Assembly: GCA_036504075.1 (NCBI GenBank)
Contig: DASXVX010000066.1
Span: 1 to 62,401, forward strand
From: DASXVX01 sp036504075
GTDB taxonomy: Bacteria > Bacillota > Sulfobacillia > Symbiobacteriales > Symbiobacteriaceae
Direction of reading: 5' to 3'
Length of the DNA stretch: 62,401 bases
This document shows positions 42,753-52,400 of the stretch, in pieces. The notes beneath the pieces were generated by a model. That model made no database searches, was not told the DNA's origin, and saw only the letters and a program-made list of their open reading frames with translations. The position numbers were made by a program, and so were the translations under genes. Each line of letters starts with the position of its first letter. Positions within the stretch are counted from its first letter, which is position 1.

Positions 42753-44666
42753 TCAGCGCCCGAGTCTGCGTACTCGCACCACCATGGTGCTGAGTTCTGC
42801 CCGTGACAGATTCTGCTCAGGGCGGTAGGTAAACGTACCATCCGCTTCCTGGTACCCGCTGACATAGCCGGCGTTCTCCAGAGCCTCGATATCGTGCTGC
42901 GCCCAGTGACCGGCAATATCGGTGAACTTCGTCCTGAATCCGGCCGGGGCGGGTGAAACGCTGTACGCCTTTAAGACAATGCGCGCCTCCTGGGCTCGGG
43001 TCATATTCAACTCCGGCCGGAAGGTTAAGGTACCATCGTTTTCGCGGAAGCCGCCGATGATGCCCCGCTCCTCCAACGCCGTAATGAAGGCCCGCGCCCA
43101 GTGGTTGGAAATGTCGGTAAATTGGGTGTGGAACTGCGGCGAGGGCCGGCTCAGGTCCAGGGTCTTGGCGATAATGGTGCAGGACTCCGCCCGGGTTACC
43201 AGGTTGTCAGCCCGGAAAGTCAGGTCAGGGTACCCACCCACATAACGGTGGTACAGCATGATCTCAATGTTTGCCCGCGCCCAGTGTCCCAGCAAATCCG
43301 GGAGGGTGTTGATCGGGATCAGCTTCGTAACGGTGTAGTTAACGCCTCCGGTTTCCTGGACATCGACTACCATGCGCGCGAACTGGTTCGCATCGGAGAA
43401 TCCGTTCGGTTCGCCGGCATTCCATTCGAAGGTGTGGGTACCCGCATTCAACGAGCTATGATTCATGAGCCGCTGACCCAGCCCAGTGGTTTCCCCCATA
43501 GCTGTTATGGTTGCCGTGACCGGCCCGGGCAAATCCAGGGTCAACCTGCCCGCGAAGTCTGAACGTGTCCCGGTTAGCGGGTTGGGCGTCCAGGATACCC
43601 GTTCGGCGGTGACACGCGGGTTGTCCACGGCGCCCATGGATACGGCCGGCTGGCCGGTGCCGTACGGAATCAACAGTTGGCCGTAAAAGAACGGCAGCCC
43701 TACCCCGTGCGCCAGGACGGCGCTGTTTGACTGCCATACAAACTCGCCGGTGTCCGACCGAAGCGCGAACAGGTAAATGGGTCCCCCGTCCGCGATAAAC
43801 ACACCGACATACAAGTATCCGTTGCTCTCCGCAATCCCGACCTGGCTGGTCTGCGTGGTGGGGTACATATACATTCGCCGCCAGAGCACACGCCCATCGG
43901 CGGGGCTAAAGGCCCAGACGTGGCCTGCTGCCGTTGCCGCATAGGCAACGCCTTTGGCTATGGTGAACGCCTGTGCAGCGAACTGTGGGCTCGTCCAGAG
44001 GATTCTGCCGCCGGACAGGTCGTACGCCGCCGTCTGGCCGTTGGCCCCGGTGAGCATCACGCCCCCCGCAATCAGGACCGGTCGGCGGCTTTGCGTGGTC
44101 CCGGGGTTCGGCAGCATGGTGTAGTACAGCCTCCGCAAGTTCGATCCGTGCACTTCATAGAACATAGGCTGGCCATAGCCATCCACGGCCACGCACTGGT
44201 TCGGACCGACTGCCACCAGCGTGTGCGGATACTGGTTGCCAATGTCCGTGCTTGCGACCAGCCCGCCGGCTTCGGTAATTACCAGCAGCACCTGGTTCGT
44301 GGTAAAGTAAATCCGTCCCGCCTGGGCCAGGATGTTGCTGACCGGAGTCCCGTCGACGAGGGGGTTTATGGCGATCAAGAGGGTCTCCGTAAAGGAGAAA
44401 CCGTCGTCGGAGATCACAACCAGCCCTTCGTTCTGCTTGTAGCAGTACAGTTTTGTCCCGGCCACGGTCAGATACCCACGCAGGTGCACGGTTGTGGTTG
44501 ACCACCGTACAGCACCGGTGTCCGGATTTACGGACACGACCTTCCCGGTATCAGTCACCCCATAGATGGTGTTGTCACCCGCAACTGCAACTCGTAAATC
44601 AACGGTCGATACCCACGCCTTCTGCAAAGGCGGTCTCAAACTGGACTGAGCCGCGTTATCGAACAT
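42753..44666 (-). CDS. PQQ-type beta-propeller protein with FlgD-like and three SLH domains, no signal peptide (paralogue)
   Basis: 637 aa paralogue of the gene at 36320. Propeller blades (DNTIYGVTDTGKVVSVNPDTG; QTAAYDLSGGRILW; GHVWAFSPADGRVLWRR), a FlgD-like Ig domain (TLDLPGPVTATITAMGE, later NQFARMVVDVQETGG) and three SLH domains (LPDLLGHWARANIEIML; DISNHWARAFITALEE; DIAGHWAQHDIEALEN). The N-terminus MFDNAAQSSLRPPLQKAW is soluble, with no signal peptide. The gene follows surface protein B after a 140-nt gap that includes a terminator, so it has its own transcription signal. Confidence 0.88.
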   Translation of the reverse strand: MFDNAAQSSLRPPLQKAWVSTVDLRVAVAGDNTIYGVTDTGKVVSVNPDTGAVRWSTTTVHLRGYLTVAGTKLYCYKQNEGLVVISDDGFSFTETLLIAINPLVDGTPVSNILAQAGRIYFTTNQVLLVITEAGGLVASTDIGNQYPHTLVAVGPNQCVAVDGYGQPMFYEVHGSNLRRLYYTMLPNPGTTQSRRPVLIAGGVMLTGANGQTAAYDLSGGRILWTSPQFAAQAFTIAKGVAYAATAAGHVWAFSPADGRVLWRRMYMYPTTQTSQVGIAESNGYLYVGVFIADGGPIYLFALRSDTGEFVWQSNSAVLAHGVGLPFFYGQLLIPYGTGQPAVSMGAVDNPRVTAERVSWTPNPLTGTRSDFAGRLTLDLPGPVTATITAMGETTGLGQRLMNHSSLNAGTHTFEWNAGEPNGFSDANQFARMVVDVQETGGVNYTVTKLIPINTLPDLLGHWARANIEIMLYHRYVGGYPDLTFRADNLVTRAESCTIIAKTLDLSRPSPQFHTQFTDISNHWARAFITALEERGIIGGFRENDGTLTFRPELNMTRAQEARIVLKAYSVSPAPAGFRTKFTDIAGHWAQHDIEALENAGYVSGYQEADGTFTYRPEQNLSRAELSTMVVRVRRLGR

Positions 44667-44746
44667 GTCTTTCCCTACCTTTCCGTATTACTGGCCGTTC
44701 ACTACTGAATACGAAAGATAGTGACCGGTTGGTTTAACGCCAGGAG

Positions 44747-44797
44747 CGAAAAGAGAAAGAGCAGCTGGGATTGCCCCAACCGCTCCTTCTCTTTTCG
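44747..44797. terminator. Terminator after surface protein B gene
   Basis: CGAAAAGAGAAAGAGC pairs with GCTCCTTCTCTTTTCG (one bulged base) around an 18-nt loop. On the minus strand it ends CTTTTCG, 11 nt after the stop codon. Confidence 0.75.
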
Positions 44798-44807
44798 TGT
44801 CTGGCAA

Positions 44808-47800
44808 TTACTGGACCGTAAAGACCTGAGCAGGCGACAACGGGCTGGCGCCCACGGCGTTCTGGATCAATACTCGAACGATCTTCTGCCCGGGACCGCC
44901 CAGGTCCGTCCGGGTAACATACCCGACCAGCGAAGTCTGGCCACCGGCAATGGTGTTATTTAGTGCACCACCGCCGGCTGCAGCGTACAGGTTTACTTGA
45001 AACCCGTTTACATACACGACAACCGTCTGATCAGTAATCCGGGCATCCAACGAAATCACGATCCGCATGGCCACGTCTCCGGCCCCCAACACGCTGTCCC
45101 GTCCACCGTCATCGGTAACCCATACGATCGGCGAGGACGGAGGAGCGTCGGTAACGAGCATCATCTGGCTGCTGAGCCCCGTCTTGGCGGACGTGACCGT
45201 GATGAAGGTCTGACCGCCGATCGTGGATACCTTCGAAGCGACGTTCAGGGAAGCCGTACCGTCGGAACTCGTCACAACGACCGGCGACTGCGCACTCAAG
45301 TACGTCGTGCCGCTAAGCGTGAAGGTAAAGGTGTCGGCATCACCGGTGGGCACCGTGTTGCCCAGGTTGTCCACCAGCTTGGCAATCACCGTCGTGCTCT
45401 CGCTGCTGGAGTTCGAGAGCCCGGTCCGAGCCGCTGTCACAACGATCTGCGACGTCCGGCCCGCCGTGGTGGTAATGGTGCCGCTTTCCGCCGGCAGGCG
45501 GGTCCCGTTCCAGTAAAACACCGGGGAAACCGTCACGACCTCGGACTTGGAATTGGAGTACGTGAACGTGGCGACGCCACTGACCACGTTGGCAGTGCCG
45601 TTTGTGGTGCCGTTGCCGAGGAAACCGCCGAGACCGTATGAGTTGGTGTTGGTAATGAGCGTCGTATTGCCCGACGTGCCGTTAAGCGTGACACCCATGG
45701 TCGAACCCGCGGCACCCGTACTTACCGAGGTAAGTGTGTGGCCATAGTTGTCCACGACCCGCACCTGGAAGGTGGTAGAAGTGCCGGCTGCGGCGGTCGT
45801 GCTCTTGTCCACAACCACCTTCGTGGGTACACCCGGCGTGAAGGTGGAAAGGGAGACCGGCGTGACAGGTACGCTGGCCGTGCCGGTGATGCGTACCGTG
45901 CCCACCATTTGCGTCGACCTCAGCATGATTGAGTTCTCCGTATACAGGGACCCCACGGGCACAGTGACGACATCCGGCCGATCCGCGCTCACGGCAACTC
46001 CGATCGGCTGGTTCGTTACCTTGTTCCCGAATACATCCTGCGCTTCCGCAGTGAGCAGCACGAAGCTCTGGCCACCGTCCGCAGACATTTCTGCGCTGGA
46101 GACCTTGAGCACAACCTTGGTCGCGCTACCCGGCAGGAACTGCGTCACATACTGACTTGTGGAAATTCCATCAGCAGAAATGTTAAGCGTCACCGAACCG
46201 GCAATCGTGTCCGAGATGGTAAACGTAGCGGATCCCGCTTCCGACAGGCCGGTCCCTGTCACGACCGCCGTCGGGCTGTTCGGCACCACATGGATCACCC
46301 GGCCATTGGCGTTTGTCACGACCTGACCACGGGAGTCCTGCATGAGCACCTGGATGCGGACCACGCCACCCACAATCGCGTTGACGTCCCCGATCGGCTG
46401 AACCCACAGTCTCGATGGTACGCCGGTAATCTGTGAAACGATCGGTAGAAGGTTGCTGTCCGACAGGCCCACCATCGTCGCCTTGAAGGTGTCCGTGCCG
46501 GGATAAATGGTGGCTCCCAACGGGAGTTCCGCCACACCGTTCACGGCGGTCACCATCAGGTTCACTGGCAAGGCCGTGGCGTTCTGGCTGCTGATCCGAC
46601 TGAAGATCACGGTGCCCCCGGCAGTCGGGACCAGGTTCCCATATGCATCGACGATTTTCGCCTGCAGCCGAATCTTGCTGACGCCGTCCGTCGCAATCGT
46701 GTTGACCGGTGCGCCACTAAGCAGCAGCTTAGATGGCTGTCCCGGCAGGAACACTCCCTGCGCCGGAACGGACTTAAGGCCGCCGACGACGCCTGTAAAC
46801 GTGTACGTGCCGGCAACGGTGTTCCGCACCCGGAAAGTCGCCACGCCGTTTGCGAGAACGGTCTGGAGCGGCGTCAGGGTCGTCCCGTCCGAAGAGACGA
46901 TGGACAGGGTGACCGGAGCGGCATTATCCTGAGTGCGAACCACGCCGTTGGCATCCTGGATCTCTGCATAGACCGGCATATCGGTGTATCCGTCCGCCCG
47001 GGTATCTTGGATGCCCGGGCGAACGACCACCTTAGCGGCGGGCCCGGCCAACACCGTATGGACCGTGACCGGTTCAACCAGGAAGCTGGAAGAGCCCGTC
47101 AGTACGGTATCGCCGGGATTGGCTGCCACCAAAATGACCCCGCCCCGAGACTGGTTGGGTGACACAGTGATGATGGTGTTACTCAACGTAGCCGCCGTGG
47201 TGTTGCTATAGTACAACTGCACAGTAATCAAATTGCCGGTGCCGTTCAGAATCTCCTGACCTTCGTTGTCCACGAGCACGCCAGAAATGGTCGTCTGGCT
47301 CCCCGCCGCCGCAGCGACAGGATTCGGATTGGCTTCCAGCCTAATTTTGGCCGGAACGGGGACGTACGAGCTAATGTCCACAATGCCGGGCTGCACAGGA
47401 ATATCCATAGCAGCCGCGGAAATCCGGATCGTGCCAGAGTTGGTGGAAGGCGTAAACGTCGCGGTGCCCACGCCATCGTGCAATTGCACGGCCGAAGTGT
47501 TCACGGTGCCCAGGGTCGAGTCGCTCAACATCAGTTGGGCGGTGGTGTCCGTGGTCACCCGAATGCCGTTCGCATCCTTAAGGGTCAGCGTCAGGGTAAT
47601 TTGGCTCCGCCCGTTAGCCGGGACCGACGTCCGGCTGGCGGACAACCCCAGCGCGTACGGATCACCGGAGACCGAGACGCTGACGCTGGCCTGAAGCTTC
47701 CCGTAGTTGGCCGTGACCTGACCGGTCCCGGAGGTGGTCGCCACAAAGGCGCCGTCGGCCCCCACCACACCGATACCCCGGGTGTTAGACCACGTGACCG

Positions 47801-49238
47801 GCACGCTGACCGTCGTCCCGTCCGTAGTGACCCCGGTTGCCGTGAACTGAACCGTCTTGGCCTTTGAGACCGAAACCTGCGCCGGTGCGACCATCAGCCG
47901 GTGTACCACGTCCGCCTTCGCGGAACCGGTAAGGCTACCCATTTTGGCGGTAACGGTCGGAGCGCTGCCATCCACCGCGGTAAACTTCCCATCGGAGTTG
48001 ATGACGCCCGACCCTTCGACGCTCCACTGGACAGGACCCGTAACGGCACTGCCGTCAGTCCCCTTCACCGAGAACTGCACGGTATCGCCCGGCGTAACGA
48101 TGACGTGCTGGGGCTCCACAGTCAGTCCCGCCAGTACCGCATAGGTTGCACTGGCGGTCAGATTGCCCGCCGTTGCCTTGACCGTCACGCTGCCGGCCCC
48201 CGTAAACGTAAGCCTGCCGTCGTCGGAGACCTGCGCGGGCCCGGATACAACGGCCCACCTGGCGTTACGAACCGTAATGCCGGGATTGCCCGGGTCTACG
48301 ACCGACAGTTGCAGCGCCTCGCCCGGCTTGCCGGCGCCCGAGTCCGGCCGGACGGCCAGGGCCGAAACCACCGCGTACGTGCGGCTGACCGTCTGACCGC
48401 TCACCGTGGCAGACACGGTTACCGGCCCCTGCTGGACGGTCAGAGACCCTTGAGCCGTAATGCTCGCCGACCCCTGCGTAACCTGCCACAGCGGCTTGGA
48501 CTCCGGCAGGTCCTTCCCGTACGCATCCCGGGCCACCGCCTCAAGCTGGTTGGCGCCAGTCATCAGGACATCTCCGTCGGGCCGAATCGCGACTTCCACC
48601 GCATAGCCGAACAGCGCCTGCGAAAGCGTCATCCCATACATCAGGTGGTCAATCTTAAAGACTGCATTCGCTAGGAGTGCTGCAACTTCGCCCCGAGTCA
48701 TCTTCCCGAACAGGTCGAACTGAAGGCCATCCAAAAGCCCCAGTTCCTTGCCCGCTATGACGTATCCTGTGGGATACTCCATTTTCCCGTTGTCCCTGGC
48801 AAGGGCCCGTAGCGTCATGACCGTGGCTTCCGCATACGTAACCGGGTCATTCGGCCGGAACTGGGTGGGCGAAACCCCCCGAATAATGCCGCGTGACTCG
48901 GCCGTCATGATCACGCCAAAAGCCCAGTGGCTGGGCGAGACATCCTCAAACTTTTGCGCATAGGTCCCGCTGGCGTCATCGGTCAACCGCAAGGCCCTGA
49001 TGAGTAATGCCGCCATTTCCGCCCGTGTCACCGGTGCTTCAGGCGCAAAGGACGACTCGTTTTTCCCGCTTACAACGCCAATCTGCCACAGCGCGGTGAC
49101 GGGCGTTTCGTAGCGGCCTCCCACGACATCCCAGAAGGGGGCCTTCACCCCGGTGAGGGCCGCAATACTGATGCCAGGGAGCAGGGACAGGACCAGAGCC
49201 CACATGAGCAGTCCCGCCAACCAACGTCTCCTTCTCAT
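44808..49238 (-). CDS. Giant SLH + bacterial Ig-like repeat surface protein B
   Basis: 1476 aa. Signal peptide (RRRRWLAGLLMWALVLSLLPG), three SLH domains in about 33-205 (FWDVVGGRYETPVTALWQIG; FEDVSPSHWAFGVIMTAESR; a third ending MTRGEVAALLANAVF), then a long row of Ig-like repeats. Big_2-like units (VTWSNTRGIGVVGADGAFVA) come first, then Big_1-like units with a recurring D-x-x-G-x-x-V turn (LKDANGIRVTT, VDAYGNLVPTA, AQDVFGNKVTN). It shares the scheme with proteins A and C and probably arose by duplication. Large Ser/Thr content; essentially no Cys. Confidence 0.9.
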   Translation of the reverse strand: MRRRRWLAGLLMWALVLSLLPGISIAALTGVKAPFWDVVGGRYETPVTALWQIGVVSGKNESSFAPEAPVTRAEMAALLIRALRLTDDASGTYAQKFEDVSPSHWAFGVIMTAESRGIIRGVSPTQFRPNDPVTYAEATVMTLRALARDNGKMEYPTGYVIAGKELGLLDGLQFDLFGKMTRGEVAALLANAVFKIDHLMYGMTLSQALFGYAVEVAIRPDGDVLMTGANQLEAVARDAYGKDLPESKPLWQVTQGSASITAQGSLTVQQGPVTVSATVSGQTVSRTYAVVSALAVRPDSGAGKPGEALQLSVVDPGNPGITVRNARWAVVSGPAQVSDDGRLTFTGAGSVTVKATAGNLTASATYAVLAGLTVEPQHVIVTPGDTVQFSVKGTDGSAVTGPVQWSVEGSGVINSDGKFTAVDGSAPTVTAKMGSLTGSAKADVVHRLMVAPAQVSVSKAKTVQFTATGVTTDGTTVSVPVTWSNTRGIGVVGADGAFVATTSGTGQVTANYGKLQASVSVSVSGDPYALGLSASRTSVPANGRSQITLTLTLKDANGIRVTTDTTAQLMLSDSTLGTVNTSAVQLHDGVGTATFTPSTNSGTIRISAAAMDIPVQPGIVDISSYVPVPAKIRLEANPNPVAAAAGSQTTISGVLVDNEGQEILNGTGNLITVQLYYSNTTAATLSNTIITVSPNQSRGGVILVAANPGDTVLTGSSSFLVEPVTVHTVLAGPAAKVVVRPGIQDTRADGYTDMPVYAEIQDANGVVRTQDNAAPVTLSIVSSDGTTLTPLQTVLANGVATFRVRNTVAGTYTFTGVVGGLKSVPAQGVFLPGQPSKLLLSGAPVNTIATDGVSKIRLQAKIVDAYGNLVPTAGGTVIFSRISSQNATALPVNLMVTAVNGVAELPLGATIYPGTDTFKATMVGLSDSNLLPIVSQITGVPSRLWVQPIGDVNAIVGGVVRIQVLMQDSRGQVVTNANGRVIHVVPNSPTAVVTGTGLSEAGSATFTISDTIAGSVTLNISADGISTSQYVTQFLPGSATKVVLKVSSAEMSADGGQSFVLLTAEAQDVFGNKVTNQPIGVAVSADRPDVVTVPVGSLYTENSIMLRSTQMVGTVRITGTASVPVTPVSLSTFTPGVPTKVVVDKSTTAAAGTSTTFQVRVVDNYGHTLTSVSTGAAGSTMGVTLNGTSGNTTLITNTNSYGLGGFLGNGTTNGTANVVSGVATFTYSNSKSEVVTVSPVFYWNGTRLPAESGTITTTAGRTSQIVVTAARTGLSNSSSESTTVIAKLVDNLGNTVPTGDADTFTFTLSGTTYLSAQSPVVVTSSDGTASLNVASKVSTIGGQTFITVTSAKTGLSSQMMLVTDAPPSSPIVWVTDDGGRDSVLGAGDVAMRIVISLDARITDQTVVVYVNGFQVNLYAAAGGGALNNTIAGGQTSLVGYVTRTDLGGPGQKIVRVLIQNAVGASPLSPAQVFTVQ

Positions 49239-49322
49239 AAGGTTACCTCCTCGAGATTGGAACCGACACCTTGCTTCACTGTCATGGACGTATCAGCCAA
49301 AGATAAAGTTTCCATGTACCTA

Positions 49323-49328
49323 ATTATA
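49323..49328 (-). promoter_or_regulatory. -10 box upstream of surface protein B gene
   Basis: A perfect TATAAT on the minus strand, 85 nt before the start codon, in an AT-rich 175-bp spacer after the preceding terminator. The -35 position at 17 nt spacing (GAACCA) is a poor match, so activation or another sigma factor may be needed. Confidence 0.45.
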
Positions 49329-49414
49329 GTTGATTGCATATCCTTGGTTCCATCACCATTTAGCTGTGTACCCATTTTCGCTTTCATTACCTCAACCCGC
49401 TGTAGCGCACAAGG

Positions 49415-49446
49415 AAAAGGCCCAGAGCATAAGCTCTGGGCCTTTT
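49415..49446 (-). terminator. Terminator after surface protein C gene
   Basis: AAAAGGCCCAGAGC/GCTCTGGGCCTTTT, 14-bp stem, 4-nt loop; TTTT follows the GC core on the minus strand. A smaller CCGG/CCGG hairpin precedes it. Confidence 0.92.
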
Positions 49447-49469
49447 CGGGTTTCCGGTAAGCCGGAGAC

Positions 49470-52400
49470 CTACGGGAGAGTCATGGAGAAGGTGATGGTG
49501 ACGCCATCGGCCAGATAGTTGACCTTGGTTGCGAGGGCATCCTTGGTCACCGTGTAGACACCGGTGGTGCCGACTTCGGCGAAGGCCGCAAACGCACCAG
49601 TGTTGTCAGCCTTAACCTGCTTCAGGTTGGCAGCCTGACCGGTCACGGCGTTCCCGTTGATGTCCTTCAGCTGGACGATGATGGTGCCACCGCTCACGGA
49701 CACCGAGGACTTCGAGGAGTCAACAGCCAGGACGCCCACCGTGATGGAGCCGGCGTTCATCGTCAGCGACGAGCCGTCGATGCTCGGGGTAACCACCAAG
49801 GTGCCAGGAGTCGTGGTCGCCTTCACCTGAGCCATGGCCACGCCCGCGAGGATCGGAGCGTTGCTGGTCAGGAGAACGGCGCCGCCGCCGGAGGCGGTGA
49901 AGTTCACGGTGCCAGTGGCATTCGTCACAGTGTTGCCGTTGGCGTCAGTGACACGGAACTTCATCAGGGCGATGGAGCTGCCGTTCGCCTGGATGGCCGA
50001 GGTGCTATCAGCCACAACCTTCGTGGCCACATCCGGGTTGACCACGACGCTGATGCCGCTGGCCTTAACCAGAGTCACACTAGCCGCAGTCGTGCCGTTA
50101 GACTCGAACTGGTAGGTGCCGGCCTTCGTCACATTCGTAACGTCGAGCTCGAAGGTGCCGTTGGTGACCTTGGTGCCAACGCCTGCAACCACCTTGACAG
50201 CGGCGTCGGGGTTCGTCACGTTGGCCGGGATGTCGAGCGAGACCTGCGTGCTGTTATCGTTGGTCTTCAGGGCGCCAGCGCCGTCGTAGACACCCACAGT
50301 CACCTTCAGGGTGCCAGCAGCGGTAACGGCGGCCGGAGTGCTGACCAGCTTCACCTGGTACGCCGGGCCGGCGATATAGGTGGAGATGGTGACAGCGTTA
50401 ACAGTCAGGTTGTCGGTGGTCTTAGCGCCGACGGTCACACTGGCCTTGCCATCAGCATCGGCGATGGTGTTAGTGGCCTGGGTGGCGGGGGCGGTGAACG
50501 TGTTGGCAACGCTGTCCAACATCTTGCCAGCGCCGACCTTGTCGGCAGAGCCGTCAAGCGTGTACGAGAAGTTGGTGATCGTAGCGCCGCTGATCGTGTT
50601 GCCGTAGGCGTCCTTGGCCACCGGCGAGAGGGCGACGACAGTACCGGTCTCAACCGAGGTCAGACTCCCGGTATCGATAGTCAAGGAGGCCGGAGTGCCA
50701 GCCACGACGGTGACAGAGCCCGACGTAATGCTCTTGTCGGTGCCGTTGAAGTTGGCCGCGGCCTTGAAGGTGTAAGAGGTAGAAACCGACTGCAGGTTCA
50801 CAGTGAACTTGGCAATGCCGTTGACAACGGTGCCGGCCTGAGTGCTGACCACAGTGCTGCCCTTCAGGACGGACAGAGTCACGGCACGGCCGTTGTCTGT
50901 GGAAACGAACCGGGGGGTACCAGACGTGGCGTCAACGACCTTGAACTTGACGGTGAAGTCAGTGCCGGCGGTCGGCCAGGCGATGGCGCCACCGTTGGGC
51001 ACACTGCTGACAGCAATGTTGGCAGCCGGGCCGACGTACTGGGTGCTGAGGGTCAGAGAAGCGCCACCCGTCAGGTTGTTGTTGGCGTCCTTCTTGCCGG
51101 TAGCGCTGATGGTGGTGCTGGCGCCGTCGGTAACGCCGGCGGTCACGGTGAGGGAGGCGACGCCGTTAGCGGCGGCCACCGTGGTGCCGGTGTTGGTGCT
51201 GACGCCGGAAACCACGCCGCTGCCGCCAGCAGTGAAGGTAACCGAGTTGGTGGCGTTCGGAACGACGTTGCCGAACTTGTCCTGGATTTCAACCGAGACC
51301 GTGGCGGTCTGGGTGCCGTTGGCAACGAGCGTGTAGGTCGTGGCCGTGCCGTTAGCCTTTACGTCACCGATCTGCGCAGGAGCGCCGGCGGTGACGTTGG
51401 CGGTCACGGCGGCCGGAGCCACGAGGCTGCCCGAAGCGGCGGTGAAGGTCCAGGCGCCGACCGTGGTCAGCTCGTTGGTGTTGGTCGGGGAGAACTCGAT
51501 GGAGGCGACACCGTTCGCCACCGTGCCGGTGGCAGTCTTGGTGGTGCCATCGGTGAGCTTGGCAGTCACGGTAACCGAGGTGGCGTTGTCGTTGGTCTTG
51601 GTGGTGCCAAGGCCGTCCTGAACGGCAACCTTCATCGTGAACTTGCCGTTGTCAGCGTTGTTGTCCACCGGGGTGGTCGACCACGCCATCTGGTAGGCAG
51701 GGCCGGCGATCCGGGCGGTCAGGTTGAGGGGCAGGACAGTGTAGCCGGCAGTGGTGGCGCCGCTGATGGAAATGGCGCCCTGCGTGCCGTTCGGGGTAAA
51801 GGTGACCGAGCCGGATTCCTTTGCGCCCGCGGTGAGGCTCACGATCGTAGCGCTCAGGGTGCCGACGCCGATGCTGCCGTTGGTCAGGTTGACCGAGAAG
51901 GCGGACGGAGACGTGATCTGAACACCAGTGGTGTCCAACACCTTCGCCTTAACAGTCACGCTGCCAGCGATATCGATGATCGACGCGCTGGGCGTCGCGA
52001 AGATCTGGACGCTGCCGACGGCCGGAGCAACCGAAGTCACGCTGGCCACGGCACCGGTGAGGGTGCCGGAGTAGCCGTTCAGGCTGGCGGTCTTGGCGGC
52101 GAAGCCGGTGTTGGCGTTGAGGTCGGTCGGCTGAATGATGGTGAAGGTAGCAACGCCGTTGACGGCGTTCTTGGTCTGCGGGTTCACCGTAGCGGTGCCG
52201 CTGCTGTCTTCGACCTTGATGTCAGTGCCGGAGACGGCGAGAGTGACGCTGTCGGTGGCGTCGGTAACGACGGCGCCATTGGCGTCCTGAATCTGAACGG
52301 TGACGGTCTTGGTGTCAGTGCCGTTCGCGATCAGGTTGGTCGGAGCAACGATGGCCAGCTTGGCAGCAGCGCCAAACAGGTTGACGTCGAAGGGCGAGGA

